Positions 33,738 through 42,347 of a stretch of DNA of 44,641 nt are shown piece by piece. The translations under genes were made by a program, and so were the position numbers. The notes beneath the pieces are model-generated. The model saw only the letters and a list, made by a program, of their open reading frames with translations, did no database searches and was not told the origin of the DNA. Within the stretch, counting starts at the first letter, position 1; every line of letters begins with the position of its first letter. This stretch comes from Bacteroidota bacterium (lineage in GTDB: Bacteria; Bacteroidota; Bacteroidia; Flavobacteriales; Flavobacteriaceae), in assembly GCA_023387965.1 (NCBI GenBank), contig JAEWHE010000037.1, positions 1 through 44,641 on the forward strand, written 5' to 3'.

Positions 33738-34739
33738 CTACTCATTCAACATCTGCCACAATTTATCTTTCAATTCCAACAAACCTTGTTGTGCTACTGA
33801 AGAAATAAATAAATATTGAAGACCTTTTAAATCTTTGTCTAATTCGGCTTTCATTTCTGCTCTGAGTTCGTCGTCTAACATGTCCGATTTTGAGATGACA
33901 ATCAAACGTTCCTTGTCCAAAATTTCCGGGTTGTACCTGCGTAATTCGTCGAGCAAAATCTCGAATTCGTTTTTAATGTTGTCGGCATCAGCAGGAATTA
34001 AAAATACCAAAACCGAGTTACGTTCGATGTGGCGCAAAAAGTAATGCCCCAAACCTTTTCCTTCGGCAGCACCTTCAATAATTCCTGGAATATCTGCCAT
34101 TACAAACGACTGGAAGTCGCGATACGAAACAATTCCCAAGTTCGGTTTTAAAGTAGTAAACGGATAATCCGCAATTTTCGGTTTTGCGGACGTCAACACG
34201 GAAAGCAATGTCGATTTTCCTGCATTTGGAAATCCAACCAAACCAACATCTGCCAATAATTTTAGTTCCAGAATGATATCTTTTTCCTCAACCGGCATTC
34301 CAGGTTGTGAATAGCGTGGTGTTTGGTTCGTAGAACTACGGAAATGCCAGTTTCCTAAACCACCTTTTCCGCCTTTGGCAACAATCCTTTTTTCACCATC
34401 TTCGGTAATTTCAAAAAGAATTTCGTTTGTTTCCTGGTCTCTGACAACGGTTCCCAACGGAACTTCAATGTATTTGTCTTCTCCATCGGCACCTGTACTT
34501 CTTGCACTTCCGCCATCGCCTCCGTGTCCGGCTTTGATGTGACGTGCAAATTTCAGGTGGAAAAGTGTCCAAAGATTTTTGTTACCAATTAAAATTACGT
34601 GACCTCCACGTCCTCCGTCTCCTCCATCGGGACCTCCTTTTTCAATAAATTTTTCGCGGTGTAAATGCGATGATCCTTTTCCTCCTTTTCCGGAAGCAAT
34701 ATATATTTTTACGTAGTCTACGAAATTTCCTTCTGTCAT
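33738..34739 (-). CDS. obg: GTPase Obg
   Basis: A 333-residue Obg-family GTPase that joins ribosome assembly and the stringent response. The Gly-rich Obg domain is complete (KGGKGSSHLHREKF, GGDGGRGGHV, GHGGDGGSA). The G domain has G1 GFPNAGKS, G3 DIPG (in MADIPGIIEGAAEGKGLGHYFLRHIER), and a SKSD G4. It lacks the long C-terminal OCT domain of the Bacillus type, as usual for this group. AAATCTA-like tandem units precede the ATG. It is on the same strand as adk and hpt but separated by a CNNM-type gene. Confidence 0.96.
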   Translation of the reverse strand: MTEGNFVDYVKIYIASGKGGKGSSHLHREKFIEKGGPDGGDGGRGGHVILIGNKNLWTLFHLKFARHIKAGHGGDGGSARSTGADGEDKYIEVPLGTVVRDQETNEILFEITEDGEKRIVAKGGKGGLGNWHFRSSTNQTPRYSQPGMPVEEKDIILELKLLADVGLVGFPNAGKSTLLSVLTSAKPKIADYPFTTLKPNLGIVSYRDFQSFVMADIPGIIEGAAEGKGLGHYFLRHIERNSVLVFLIPADADNIKNEFEILLDELRRYNPEILDKERLIVISKSDMLDDELRAEMKAELDKDLKGLQYLFISSVAQQGLLELKDKLWQMLNE

Positions 34740-34740
34740 T

Positions 34741-34776
34741 CTCTTTAGATTTCAGATTTTAGATTTAAGACTGAAC
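34741..34776 (-). repeat. AAATCTA tandem units upstream of obg
   Basis: Like the copy at 9569, minus-strand units AAATCT(A/G) lie just before the obg ATG, preceded by AGTTCAGTCTTA. Their shared order with mpl suggests a mobile or recurrent 5'-leader motif. Confidence 0.5.
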
Positions 34777-34924
34777 TAGTCGAAATATCCTAAAATCTTG
34801 TTTGCATTGTTGTCGCACTATTTTGCGACGCGTATTTATGGTTTACTCTCTAACCCCGATTACCTCACATCGCTCTTATTTTCAAAAGAGTTCGGTGAAC
34901 CACTACGGGTTTGTAGCGAAAATC

Positions 34925-34985
34925 CTTTAATTAATTGCCTTTGGTTTAAACCAAAGGCAATTAATTAAAGATTGTAGCGGAAAGC
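34925..34985 (-). repeat. Dispersed palindromic repeat, copy 4 (variable-stem type)
   Basis: 34925-34970 is a perfect 46-bp palindrome with no loop (arm begins CTTTAATTAATTGCC), followed by ATTGTAGCGGAAAGCG. The flank box is shared with the copy at 631-785 but the stem is different. A second small hairpin (TCCCGA/TCGGGA near 34996-35011) follows. The 34740-35045 interval holds no gene. Confidence 0.7.
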
Positions 34986-35045
34986 GGGAAAATGTCCCGA
35001 CGCTTCGGGATGAAAAAGCCCGAACCATTCGTTTCAAAAAAAAAA

Positions 35046-36320
35046 TTATTCCTTTAGCGAACGCACCATTACCTTGTCGATTTTTACGCCATCCATGTCG
35101 ATGACTTCCAGCTCAAAAAGGTTCCAGATGAGTTTTTCGCCTTGTTTTGGTATGTACGATAATTCTGTCATAATCAAGCCGCTAACGGTTGTAACTTCGT
35201 AATCGTTTATAAGTTCGTCCAGATCAAAATATGTTAGAAAATCGTGAAGGGAATAATGTCCGTCCACAAGCCAAGTTCCGTCTTCTCTGGCAATTAGCTG
35301 AAATTCTTCGTGGTAAAAATCCGAAGCGTCGCCTACAAGCGCTTCCAAAATATCGTTAAGCGTAATCATTCCCTGCGTAATTCCGTATTCGTCAGTAACG
35401 ATGGCGTAATGCACTTTGGTTTTTTTGAAAACTTCCAATGCTTTGTAAGCCGAAGTATGTTCGATTAAATAAACAGGTTCTATCGAAATGTCTTTCAAAT
35501 TGAAGTCGCCTTTCTCGAAATTGGCGAATAAATCTTTCAACGAAACCACGCCAATGACCTCATCGAGATTGTCTTCGCAAACAGGATAAACGGAATGGAT
35601 TTCATCTAAAACTTTGGCTTTCAATTCTTCTACATTATCTTCTAGCGAAAGGTAAACCACTGATTTTCTGTGCGTCATGAGTGAATTTACTTTTCTATCA
35701 CCAATGTGAAACACTCGTTCCACAATGTCTTGTTCAATTTCCTGAACTTCACCCACTTCGGTTCCTTCCTTAATTATCGCCTTGATTTCTTCTTCGGTAA
35801 CTTTTCCATCGGCTGTTGGGCGAATTCTAAATAATTTTAGCAACGATTCGGTTGAAATGGTCAATAACCAGATGAATGGAGCCGTGATGATTGACACGAT
35901 TTTCATTGGAACCGCTACCATTTTCGCAATAGCTTCGGGATAATTAAGTCCGATTCTTTTCGGAACCAATTCGCCTAAAACCAAGGAGAAAAAAGTAAGA
36001 ATTACAACAACAATTCCTACAGCTAAATTGGCAGAATAAGGTTGCAATGTTTCAAATCCGTCGAGAAAAAGTTTTACATCGTCCGTCACTTTATCGCCGG
36101 AATAAATACCGGTCAAAATTCCGATCAACGTAATTCCGATTTGTACCGTTGACAAAAATTTGTTTGGCGAATTGGCAAGCTCTAAAGCCGTTTTCGCGCT
36201 TGGGTTGCCTTTTTTGGCAGAGGTTTCCAAACGGTTTTTTCGAGCAGAAATCAATGCAATTTCTGACATTGAAAAAACTCCGTTTAAAAGAATAAGAAAT
36301 ATTATTATGGCTATTTCCAA
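35046..36320 (-). CDS. CNNM/CorC-type membrane protein with CBS pair (hemolysin family)
   Basis: A 424-residue protein of the DUF21-CBS-CorC layout. The DUF21/CNNM membrane domain (residues 1-190) has VFSMSEIALISARKNRLE, the LGELVPKR motif and three to four helices. Two CBS domains follow (about 205-330, with MTHRKSVVYLSLEDN and YAIVTDEYGITQGMITLNDILEALVG). The C-terminal CorC_HlyC domain (WLVDGHYSLHDFLTYF, VSGLIMTEL) closes it. Relatives transport or regulate Mg2+ or Co2+ export. It follows adk by 11 bases on the minus strand. Confidence 0.93.
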   Translation of the reverse strand: MEIAIIIFLILLNGVFSMSEIALISARKNRLETSAKKGNPSAKTALELANSPNKFLSTVQIGITLIGILTGIYSGDKVTDDVKLFLDGFETLQPYSANLAVGIVVVILTFFSLVLGELVPKRIGLNYPEAIAKMVAVPMKIVSIITAPFIWLLTISTESLLKLFRIRPTADGKVTEEEIKAIIKEGTEVGEVQEIEQDIVERVFHIGDRKVNSLMTHRKSVVYLSLEDNVEELKAKVLDEIHSVYPVCEDNLDEVIGVVSLKDLFANFEKGDFNLKDISIEPVYLIEHTSAYKALEVFKKTKVHYAIVTDEYGITQGMITLNDILEALVGDASDFYHEEFQLIAREDGTWLVDGHYSLHDFLTYFDLDELINDYEVTTVSGLIMTELSYIPKQGEKLIWNLFELEVIDMDGVKIDKVMVRSLKE

Positions 36321-36331
36321 AGTTGATAAAT

Positions 36332-36907
36332 TTAGTTTAGGCTATCGATTACTTTACTTAATCGATCGGTAATTTCGGCAATGGAACCAATTCCGTCCAC
36401 GGCGTGAAATTTATTTTGCGCTTTGTAATAATTCATCAAAGGCGCGGTTTTTTCGTTGTATTCTTGGTAACGGTTTCTAATTTTATTTTCGTCTTGATCG
36501 TCAGGTCTTCCTGAAGTTTTTCCTCTCTCGAGTAATCTTTTTACCAAAATTTCATCGTCTGCTTCTAAGGCAACAGTGGCTCTGATTTTTTCGTTTTTAG
36601 ATTCTAAAAACGTGTCCAATGCTTCTGCCTGAGAAAGTGTCCGAGGAAAACCATCGAACAAAAACCCTTTAGATTCCGGATTTTTTTCTACTTCGCTTTG
36701 TAACATTTTGATGGTTACTTCGTCTGGAACCAAATCACCTTTGTCCATGTAAGTTTGCGCAAGCTTTCCGAGTTCTGTTTGGTTTTTAATGTTGTATCTA
36801 AAAATATCTCCGGTAGAAAGGTGCGTCAAATTATATTTTTCTTTCAAAAATTCTGCCTGAGTTCCTTTTCCTGCACCAGGTTTTCCAAATAATACGATAT
36901 TAATCAT
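36332..36907 (-). CDS. adk: Adenylate kinase
   Basis: A 191-residue short-form adenylate kinase (ATP + AMP to 2 ADP). P-loop GKPGAGKGTQAEFL is at residues 8-21, the AMP-binding segment is LSTGDIFRYNI, FLFDGFPRTLSQAEALD follows, and the LID is the short non-zinc type (LLERGKTSGRPDDQDENKIRNRYQEY). Between hpt and a CNNM-type gene on the minus strand, spaced by 24 and 11 bases, so probably one operon. Confidence 0.97.
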   Translation of the reverse strand: MINIVLFGKPGAGKGTQAEFLKEKYNLTHLSTGDIFRYNIKNQTELGKLAQTYMDKGDLVPDEVTIKMLQSEVEKNPESKGFLFDGFPRTLSQAEALDTFLESKNEKIRATVALEADDEILVKRLLERGKTSGRPDDQDENKIRNRYQEYNEKTAPLMNYYKAQNKFHAVDGIGSIAEITDRLSKVIDSLN

Positions 36908-36931
36908 TGGTGTTTATAATTGTGTGTGTGT

Positions 36932-37462
36932 TTAATCTCTTAGTTGGTAAATTTCAGGAATGTTTCGTCCTAATCCATCGTAATCTAATCCATATCCTAC
37001 GATAAATTTGTTCGGAATTTCTATCCCAATATAATCAATTTTTATGTTTTGACGATAGGCTTCGGGCTTAAAAAATAAAGTAGCGATTTTAAGTTCTTTC
37101 ACGTTTTGGGCTTCGAACATACTTTTTAAGGCGACCAAAGTATTGCCTGTATCCACAATATCTTCAATCACCACTACGGTTCTTCCCGATAAATCTTGAT
37201 TAATTCCGATGAGTTCTTTTACATCGTGAGTAGAAGCCATTCCTTCATACGAAGCCATTTTCACAAATGAAACCTCGCAATTTTTGGGGTAATGTTTCAT
37301 AAAATCTGAAACTACCATAAAGGCGCCATTTAAAACGCCCACAAATAAGGGGACCTCCTCGTCTAAGTCTTCCGCTATTTCCTGCGCCATTTTGGCTATA
37401 GCCGAATCAATTTCCTTTGCTTTAATGAAAGGAACAAAATGTTTGTCGTGAAGCTGTATCAC
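36932..37462 (-). CDS. hpt: Hypoxanthine phosphoribosyltransferase
   Basis: A 176-residue purine salvage enzyme that makes IMP and GMP from bases and PRPP. The PRPP motif is VVVIEDIVDTGNTL, the flexible-loop region is VSFVKMASYEG and YGLDYDGLGRNIPE closes the nucleotide site. The start at 37462 is a GTG codon followed by IQLHDKHF. A TATATTTG promoter box lies 25 bases upstream of it. It leads the hpt-adk run. Confidence 0.95.
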   Translation of the reverse strand: MIQLHDKHFVPFIKAKEIDSAIAKMAQEIAEDLDEEVPLFVGVLNGAFMVVSDFMKHYPKNCEVSFVKMASYEGMASTHDVKELIGINQDLSGRTVVVIEDIVDTGNTLVALKSMFEAQNVKELKIATLFFKPEAYRQNIKIDYIGIEIPNKFIVGYGLDYDGLGRNIPEIYQLRD

Positions 37463-37486
37463 AATTTTTTAATTTGCAGTAAAATG

Positions 37487-37494
37487 CAAATATA
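37487..37494 (-). promoter_or_regulatory. TAnnTTTG promoter box of hpt
   Basis: TATATTTG reads on the minus strand, with a TTG 16 bases upstream, giving a 5' leader of about 20 bases before the GTG start. Confidence 0.6.
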
Positions 37495-37647
37495 GTGAAA
37501 TACATTTCAGCAATTTTACTATTTCTCTTAGATTTATTTCAAAATTTACTTTTGTTAAATTATTTTTAATCTTTTTCCAGAATTAAGGGTAAGACTTTTA
37601 AAATGAGTAAATTCAATTTACAAAATTTACCACCAAATTAATTTTCA

Positions 37648-38916
37648 ATGAAAATAAAACTTACTCCTGTTATTGCCGGTTTGGTCACGCTGATCTCATG
37701 CAACGGGCAAATTTCTAAAGAAGAAAAAAAACAAGCGCAACAACAAGGTAGCGTTACAGTAAAAACTGCCGTTGGCGATTTAACGCTTCCACCTCCTTAC
37801 CAAACTGAATCAGTTACCAAAAGAAACGGCATGAGAGATTGGCCTGAAGGCGAAACTCCAAAAGCGCCACAAGGTTTCACCGTTACCAAATTTGCTGGAG
37901 ATTTAAAAAATCCGCGTTATGCTTACCTTGCACCAAACAACGATCTTTTTGTGGTAGAAAGCAACACGTTCATGAGTGCGAATCGCGTTACCGTTTTTCG
38001 CGACAAAGACAAAGATGGAACTTACGAAACGCGAGAAATTTTTAAAGACGGACTTAACAAACCCTTTGGGATGTTGGCTTTGAACAATTATTTTTACATT
38101 GCCAACACTGATGGATTGTATCGTTTTCCTTACAAAGAAGGTGATTTAAAACTTTCAGGTGAAGGAGAAAAAATCGTAGAACTTCCGGCTGGAGGCTACA
38201 ATAATCACTGGACCAGAAATTTAATTGCAAATCAAGACGGTTCCAAAATTTATATTTCGGTTGGTTCTGCCAGTAACAATGCGGAACACGGAATGGAAGT
38301 AGAAAAAAGACGTGCCAATATTTTAGAAATAAATCCTGATGGAACTGGCGAACGAATTTACGCAAGTGGTTTGAGAAATCCTGTGGGAATGGACTGGAAT
38401 CCCGCAAACGGTGAACTTTGGACAGCTGTTAACGAACGTGATGATTTAGGCGATGGTTTGGTTCCGGATTATGTGACGAGCGTTAAACAAGGCGGATTTT
38501 ACGGTTGGCCTTATTCTTATTTTGGGCAAATTGAAGATCCAAGGATGAAAGGCAAAGCCAAAGAATTAGTGGCAAAAGCAATTGTTCCCGATGTTCCGGT
38601 GGGGAATCACACGGCTTCTTTGGGAATGGCTTTTTACGACAAAACTTCTTTCCCTGAAAAATACCGAAACGGAATTTTTGTAGGCCAACACGGTTCTTGG
38701 AACAAGTCGGAGTTGAGTGGTTATAAAGTAGTTTTTATTCCTTTTAAAAACGGAAAACCATCAGCCAAAACAGAAGATTTTTTGACGGGTTTTATTGGCG
38801 ATGAAAAAAAGGCACAAGTTTACGGACGACCTGTTGGCGTTACCGTTTTGAATGACGGAAGCCTCTTGGTTTGTGACGATAGCGGAAACGCAATTTGGCA
38901 GGTTAAAGCGAATTAA
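37648..38916 (+). CDS. PQQ-dependent sugar dehydrogenase-like lipoprotein (sorbosone dehydrogenase family)
   Basis: A 422-residue protein. A lipoprotein signal MKIKLTPVIAGLVTLISC (Cys18) is followed by a charged linker. From about residue 90 it is a beta-propeller of the sorbosone/glucose dehydrogenase family: NDLFVVESNTF, ILEINPDGTGERIYASGLRNPVGMDW, GELWTAVNERDDLGDGLVPDY, GGFYGWPY and GQHGSWNKSELSGYKVVFIPF. PQQ-family members oxidise sugars at the outer side; the cofactor is inferred from the family. A terminator follows and then a TonB receptor in the same direction. Confidence 0.9.
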   Translation: MKIKLTPVIAGLVTLISCNGQISKEEKKQAQQQGSVTVKTAVGDLTLPPPYQTESVTKRNGMRDWPEGETPKAPQGFTVTKFAGDLKNPRYAYLAPNNDLFVVESNTFMSANRVTVFRDKDKDGTYETREIFKDGLNKPFGMLALNNYFYIANTDGLYRFPYKEGDLKLSGEGEKIVELPAGGYNNHWTRNLIANQDGSKIYISVGSASNNAEHGMEVEKRRANILEINPDGTGERIYASGLRNPVGMDWNPANGELWTAVNERDDLGDGLVPDYVTSVKQGGFYGWPYSYFGQIEDPRMKGKAKELVAKAIVPDVPVGNHTASLGMAFYDKTSFPEKYRNGIFVGQHGSWNKSELSGYKVVFIPFKNGKPSAKTEDFLTGFIGDEKKAQVYGRPVGVTVLNDGSLLVCDDSGNAIWQVKAN

Positions 38917-38926
38917 TAATTTTTCC

Positions 38927-38962
38927 AAAACCTCAGGATTTACTTTTTCTGAGGTTTTTTTT
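38927..38962 (+). terminator. Terminator after the sugar dehydrogenase gene
   Basis: Arms AAAACCTCAG and CTGAGGTTTT with a 12-base loop and a T-run. It lies only 11 bases before the TonB-receptor start. Confidence 0.8.
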
Positions 38963-38972
38963 AATCAAATAA

Positions 38973-41009
38973 ATGCAAAAAATATTTTTGTGGATAGTGG
39001 TGCTTTTTCCAATTTATGGGATGGCACAAACCGACAGTTTAAAATTAAAAGAAATCACCATTACTTCTTTCCGAACGAATGACAGTTTATTGAACACCGC
39101 AGCATCGGTTGGAATTTTGTCAAAAAAGGATTTAACGGCGAATAATCACACCGATATTCGATTTGCAATGAACCGAATTCCCGGCGTTTTGATGCAAAGT
39201 TCGAATTTGGCAACCACTCGAATTTCGATTCGCGGAATTGGCGCCAGAACTTCCTACGGGACCAATAAAATCAGGGCTTTTTACGGAAATATTCCGTTAA
39301 CTTCAGGAAACAGCGAAACGGTTATTGACGATATCGACCTTGAAAATATTTCAAAAATTGAGGTGATTCGCGGACCATTGTCAAGCATTTATGGAGCTGG
39401 TTTGGGTGGCGCCATCATCATTAATCCTGAAAAAAATATTGCAAATCAAGCGAGTATCAGCACCACTCATGGCTCGTTCGGTTTGGTAAAAAATACTATT
39501 TCGGCTTCAATCAAAAATAAAAAATCCGCCTTTAATATTAGTTACCATAAATTGAAAACTGACGGCTGGCGCAAGAATTCTGCCTACAATCGTGAAGGCG
39601 TTACACTTTCAGGGCAAATTTTTAAAACCGAAAAAAGCAGTTTGAATTTTTTAGGAAATTTTACCGATTTATTTGTTTTCATTCCGAGTTCGATTGACCG
39701 AGAAAGTTTTGAGAACAACCCGAAAAGCGCAGCGGCAAATTGGGCAAACGCCAAAGGTTACAAAAATTATAAATCGGTTTTGGGAGGATTGGATTTTAAC
39801 GTAAAAATTTCCGAGAATACACAAAACGCAACGTCCATTTTTGTCAATTACAAAGACAATTATGAACCGCGACCGTTTGATATTTTGCAACAATTCACTA
39901 TTTCCTACGGAATCCGGAACCAATTAACCGGAAGATTTTCGGAAGCCATCAATTGGAATTTAGGTTTTGAGATTTTTAAAGATGATTATTCCGGTAGAAA
40001 TTTTGAAAATTTGTATCAACAAAATAACGGAAACGGTAGTTTACAAGGCTTACAGATTGCAGGACAATACCAAAACAGAGCATTTGCCAATGTTTTTGGT
40101 TCGATAAAATTTCAGCTTACGCAAAAGTTAGAGCTGCAAACCGGACTGAATTTCAACTACAGCCAATTTGATTTAGATAATTATTTCGAAGAAAATTCAA
40201 AGCAAAAATTTAATTATGATGGCATTTTGGCGCCACAAATTTCCGTTGGCTACGAACCTTTTCCCTTTTCAAAAATTTATGCTTCAGCCAGTCGTGGATT
40301 TTCGCATCCCAGCATTGACGAGACTTTAAATGCGGATGGCACCATCAATCAAAACATCCAACCCGAAACCGGATACAATTTTGAAGTAGGCGGGAAATTT
40401 TATTTTTTCGATAAAAAATTATATGCGGAAATTGTAGGTTATCACATGCAAATCCAAAATTTATTGGTTGCACAAAGAATCGGTGATGATCAATATGTTG
40501 GGGTCAATGCAGGTGAAACCCTTCATCGTGGCATCGAATTTTCAACTCAGGGATTTTTTGAAATATTTCCAGAAGTCGAGTTGCTACCATTTGCCAGTTT
40601 TTCAATTGGAGATTATTCATTCAAAGAATTTTTGCACAACGACAATAATTTTTCAGGAAATCAACTTACGGGGGTTCCTTCAAACAAAGTCAATGCGGGA
40701 ATTACCATACAGCTAAAATCAGGATTTTATATTTTAGCTGATTATCATTTTGTAGATAAAATTCCTTTGAATGATGCCAATACTGATTTTGCAGATGCTT
40801 ATAATTTATTCAATGCAAAAGCCGGTTTTAGCTTTCAAATTCACCACTTAAAAATAAGTTTAGACGCTGGAATTAACAACGTTTTCGATACGAAATACGC
40901 CTCTCTAATTTTACCAAACGCTGTTTCAAATAATAACAATCCAAGATATTTTTATCCTGGTTTGCCTATCAACTATTATGGAAATATTAGTTTTAGCTAC
41001 AATTTGTGA
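38973..41009 (+). CDS. TonB-dependent outer membrane receptor
   Basis: A 678-residue receptor. Signal MQKIFLWIVVLFPIYGMA is followed by a TonB-box-like KLKEITITSFR, the plug (about residues 35-150: RIPGVLMQSSNLATTRISIRG, IEVIRGPLSSIYGAGLGGAIIINP) and a 22-strand-type barrel to the end. The end GNISFSYNL has a hydrophobic C-terminus, as in outer membrane barrels. It has no N-terminal carboxypeptidase-like domain, so it is closer to FecA/CirA-like siderophore or metal receptors than to SusC. The ligand is unknown. It stands apart from the dehydrogenase because of the terminator. Confidence 0.93.
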   Translation: MQKIFLWIVVLFPIYGMAQTDSLKLKEITITSFRTNDSLLNTAASVGILSKKDLTANNHTDIRFAMNRIPGVLMQSSNLATTRISIRGIGARTSYGTNKIRAFYGNIPLTSGNSETVIDDIDLENISKIEVIRGPLSSIYGAGLGGAIIINPEKNIANQASISTTHGSFGLVKNTISASIKNKKSAFNISYHKLKTDGWRKNSAYNREGVTLSGQIFKTEKSSLNFLGNFTDLFVFIPSSIDRESFENNPKSAAANWANAKGYKNYKSVLGGLDFNVKISENTQNATSIFVNYKDNYEPRPFDILQQFTISYGIRNQLTGRFSEAINWNLGFEIFKDDYSGRNFENLYQQNNGNGSLQGLQIAGQYQNRAFANVFGSIKFQLTQKLELQTGLNFNYSQFDLDNYFEENSKQKFNYDGILAPQISVGYEPFPFSKIYASASRGFSHPSIDETLNADGTINQNIQPETGYNFEVGGKFYFFDKKLYAEIVGYHMQIQNLLVAQRIGDDQYVGVNAGETLHRGIEFSTQGFFEIFPEVELLPFASFSIGDYSFKEFLHNDNNFSGNQLTGVPSNKVNAGITIQLKSGFYILADYHFVDKIPLNDANTDFADAYNLFNAKAGFSFQIHHLKISLDAGINNVFDTKYASLILPNAVSNNNNPRYFYPGLPINYYGNISFSYNL

Positions 41010-41127
41010 TCAGCTAAAAGTTAAAAAAAAGAAAAAAAATTAGCTGGCTTAACAGTAAATTAACGGCTCAATTAAAATTACATAACATTGCCTTATAAAG
41101 TTGTAAAAAGGTGTAAAGTTGCCTTTT

Positions 41128-41135
41128 TAACTTTG
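41128..41135 (+). promoter_or_regulatory. TAnnTTTG promoter box of the lipocalin-like gene
   Basis: TAACTTTG is a perfect -7 box, 25 bases before the ATG at 41160. Confidence 0.55.
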
Positions 41136-41159
41136 CTGTATTAACCCAAAAAAAATGTT

Positions 41160-41675
41160 ATGAAAAAGATTAGTTTATCAGTTATGAGCCTAATTGCGGG
41201 CGTGATGATGGTGTCTTGCAGCAGCGATGACAACAATGACAACAACAGCAACCGAATTGAGGGAACTTACACTTTGCGTGAATTTAATACGCCTCAAGAA
41301 ACCGACCTTAATGACGATGGTACATCGAACACTAACCAAATGAACGAAACGACTTGCTATAACAACAGTAAGATTGATTTACGTGCGGATCAAACTTTTA
41401 CTTATGATGTGAAACAAATTTTGATCAACAATGAAGGTGCAAGTTCTTGTACGGAATATTCTGTAACCGGAATCTGGGAAGCGTCGGGATCAGGAAATAA
41501 CGCAGTTTTGACTTTGGATTACGACAACCCGAATGGAGACAGCGAAACTTTGGTTTTGAACAAAGAAGGTAACGAACTTTCTACGTCAAGTATCTTAACG
41601 CAATATCCTAATGGAAACCAAAACGATGGTTATTTCTACTCAACAGGAACTGTAGAATGGGTTTTCAGAAGATAA
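41160..41675 (+). CDS. Lipocalin-like lipoprotein
   Basis: A 171-residue protein with a lipoprotein signal ending VSCSSDDNNDNN. The Cys-Ser-Ser-Asp-Asp start of the mature protein resembles the flavobacterial lipoprotein export signal, which sends lipoproteins to the outside of the outer membrane. The rest is beta-rich and fits a lipocalin-like domain: IEGTYTLREF, DLRADQTFTYDV, VTGIWEASGSGN, LTLDYDNPNG and VEWVFRR at the end. A strong terminator follows at once. Confidence 0.8.
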   Translation: MKKISLSVMSLIAGVMMVSCSSDDNNDNNSNRIEGTYTLREFNTPQETDLNDDGTSNTNQMNETTCYNNSKIDLRADQTFTYDVKQILINNEGASSCTEYSVTGIWEASGSGNNAVLTLDYDNPNGDSETLVLNKEGNELSTSSILTQYPNGNQNDGYFYSTGTVEWVFRR

Positions 41676-41699
41676 TTTTCGAAAAATAAAAATGAAAGA

Positions 41700-41726
41700 G
41701 TCCGGTTAATCCGGACTTTTTTTTTG
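41700..41726 (+). terminator. Terminator after the lipocalin-like gene
   Basis: Arms AGTCCGG and CCGGACT around five bases, followed by a run of eight or nine T. Confidence 0.85.
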
Positions 41727-41754
41727 TAAAATTGTCTATCAGAAAAAGCCGTTT

Positions 41755-42291
41755 ATGCATCAAGAATTTTTACAAAAAATAACTGCTTCAAAAGTTTACC
41801 GCCAAATGCGTGACGAGTATTGTGGCGAAGTTTTGGCAAATCCCGAACTTTTGCAAGCTTTATTTTTGTTGGCTTTTGAGGTAAAAAATAAAAATCATTA
41901 TAAAGCTTGGTGGGTTATCGAATTAGTTTTTCATGAAAATATTGACTTAATCAAACCGTTTTTAGATTTATTTCTACAAAATTTTAAAACGCTGAAACAC
42001 CAAAGTTCAATTCGTCCGGCAATGCGAATTTGCATGTTTGTCGTTCAAACACAAAATGCAGAAAAATTACTCTCGGCGGAAGCCAAAAAATTAATTACTG
42101 AATTTGCGTTCGACATCATGATTTCTGACGAAAATGTTGCCACAAAAGTTTACGCAGCCCGAACACTTTTTGCGTTAAGCAAAAAAGAACCTTGGATTTT
42201 GGATGAATTAAAGCCAATTCTCGAGCAAAATTATGCTTCTGAAAGTCCTGGATACAAAGCAGTTGCGAGAGAAATTTTAAAAGAAAACTGA
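41755..42291 (+). CDS. Hypothetical helical (HEAT-like) protein
   Basis: A 178-residue protein of consecutive amphipathic helices: DEYCGEVLANPELLQALFLLAFEVKNK, YKAWWVIELVFHENIDLIKPFLDLF, SSIRPAMRICMFV, and VATKVYAARTLFALSKKEPWILDELKPIL. The pairs look like HEAT-type repeats. No signal peptide. Family members are sometimes labelled adenylosuccinate lyase by database habit, but no lyase signature is seen here, so that name should not be used. It lies 80 bases after the lipocalin gene, past its terminator. Confidence 0.75.
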   Translation: MHQEFLQKITASKVYRQMRDEYCGEVLANPELLQALFLLAFEVKNKNHYKAWWVIELVFHENIDLIKPFLDLFLQNFKTLKHQSSIRPAMRICMFVVQTQNAEKLLSAEAKKLITEFAFDIMISDENVATKVYAARTLFALSKKEPWILDELKPILEQNYASESPGYKAVAREILKEN

Positions 42292-42347
42292 TAATCCCCA
42301 AAGTTCTCCGAGAAAGATATTAAATTGTGCGTTTTTAATTTCTCCTT

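Noticed and set aside
41755..42291. Adenylosuccinate lyase
   Set aside because: The label is used for some relatives but the protein is 178 residues with no lyase signature.
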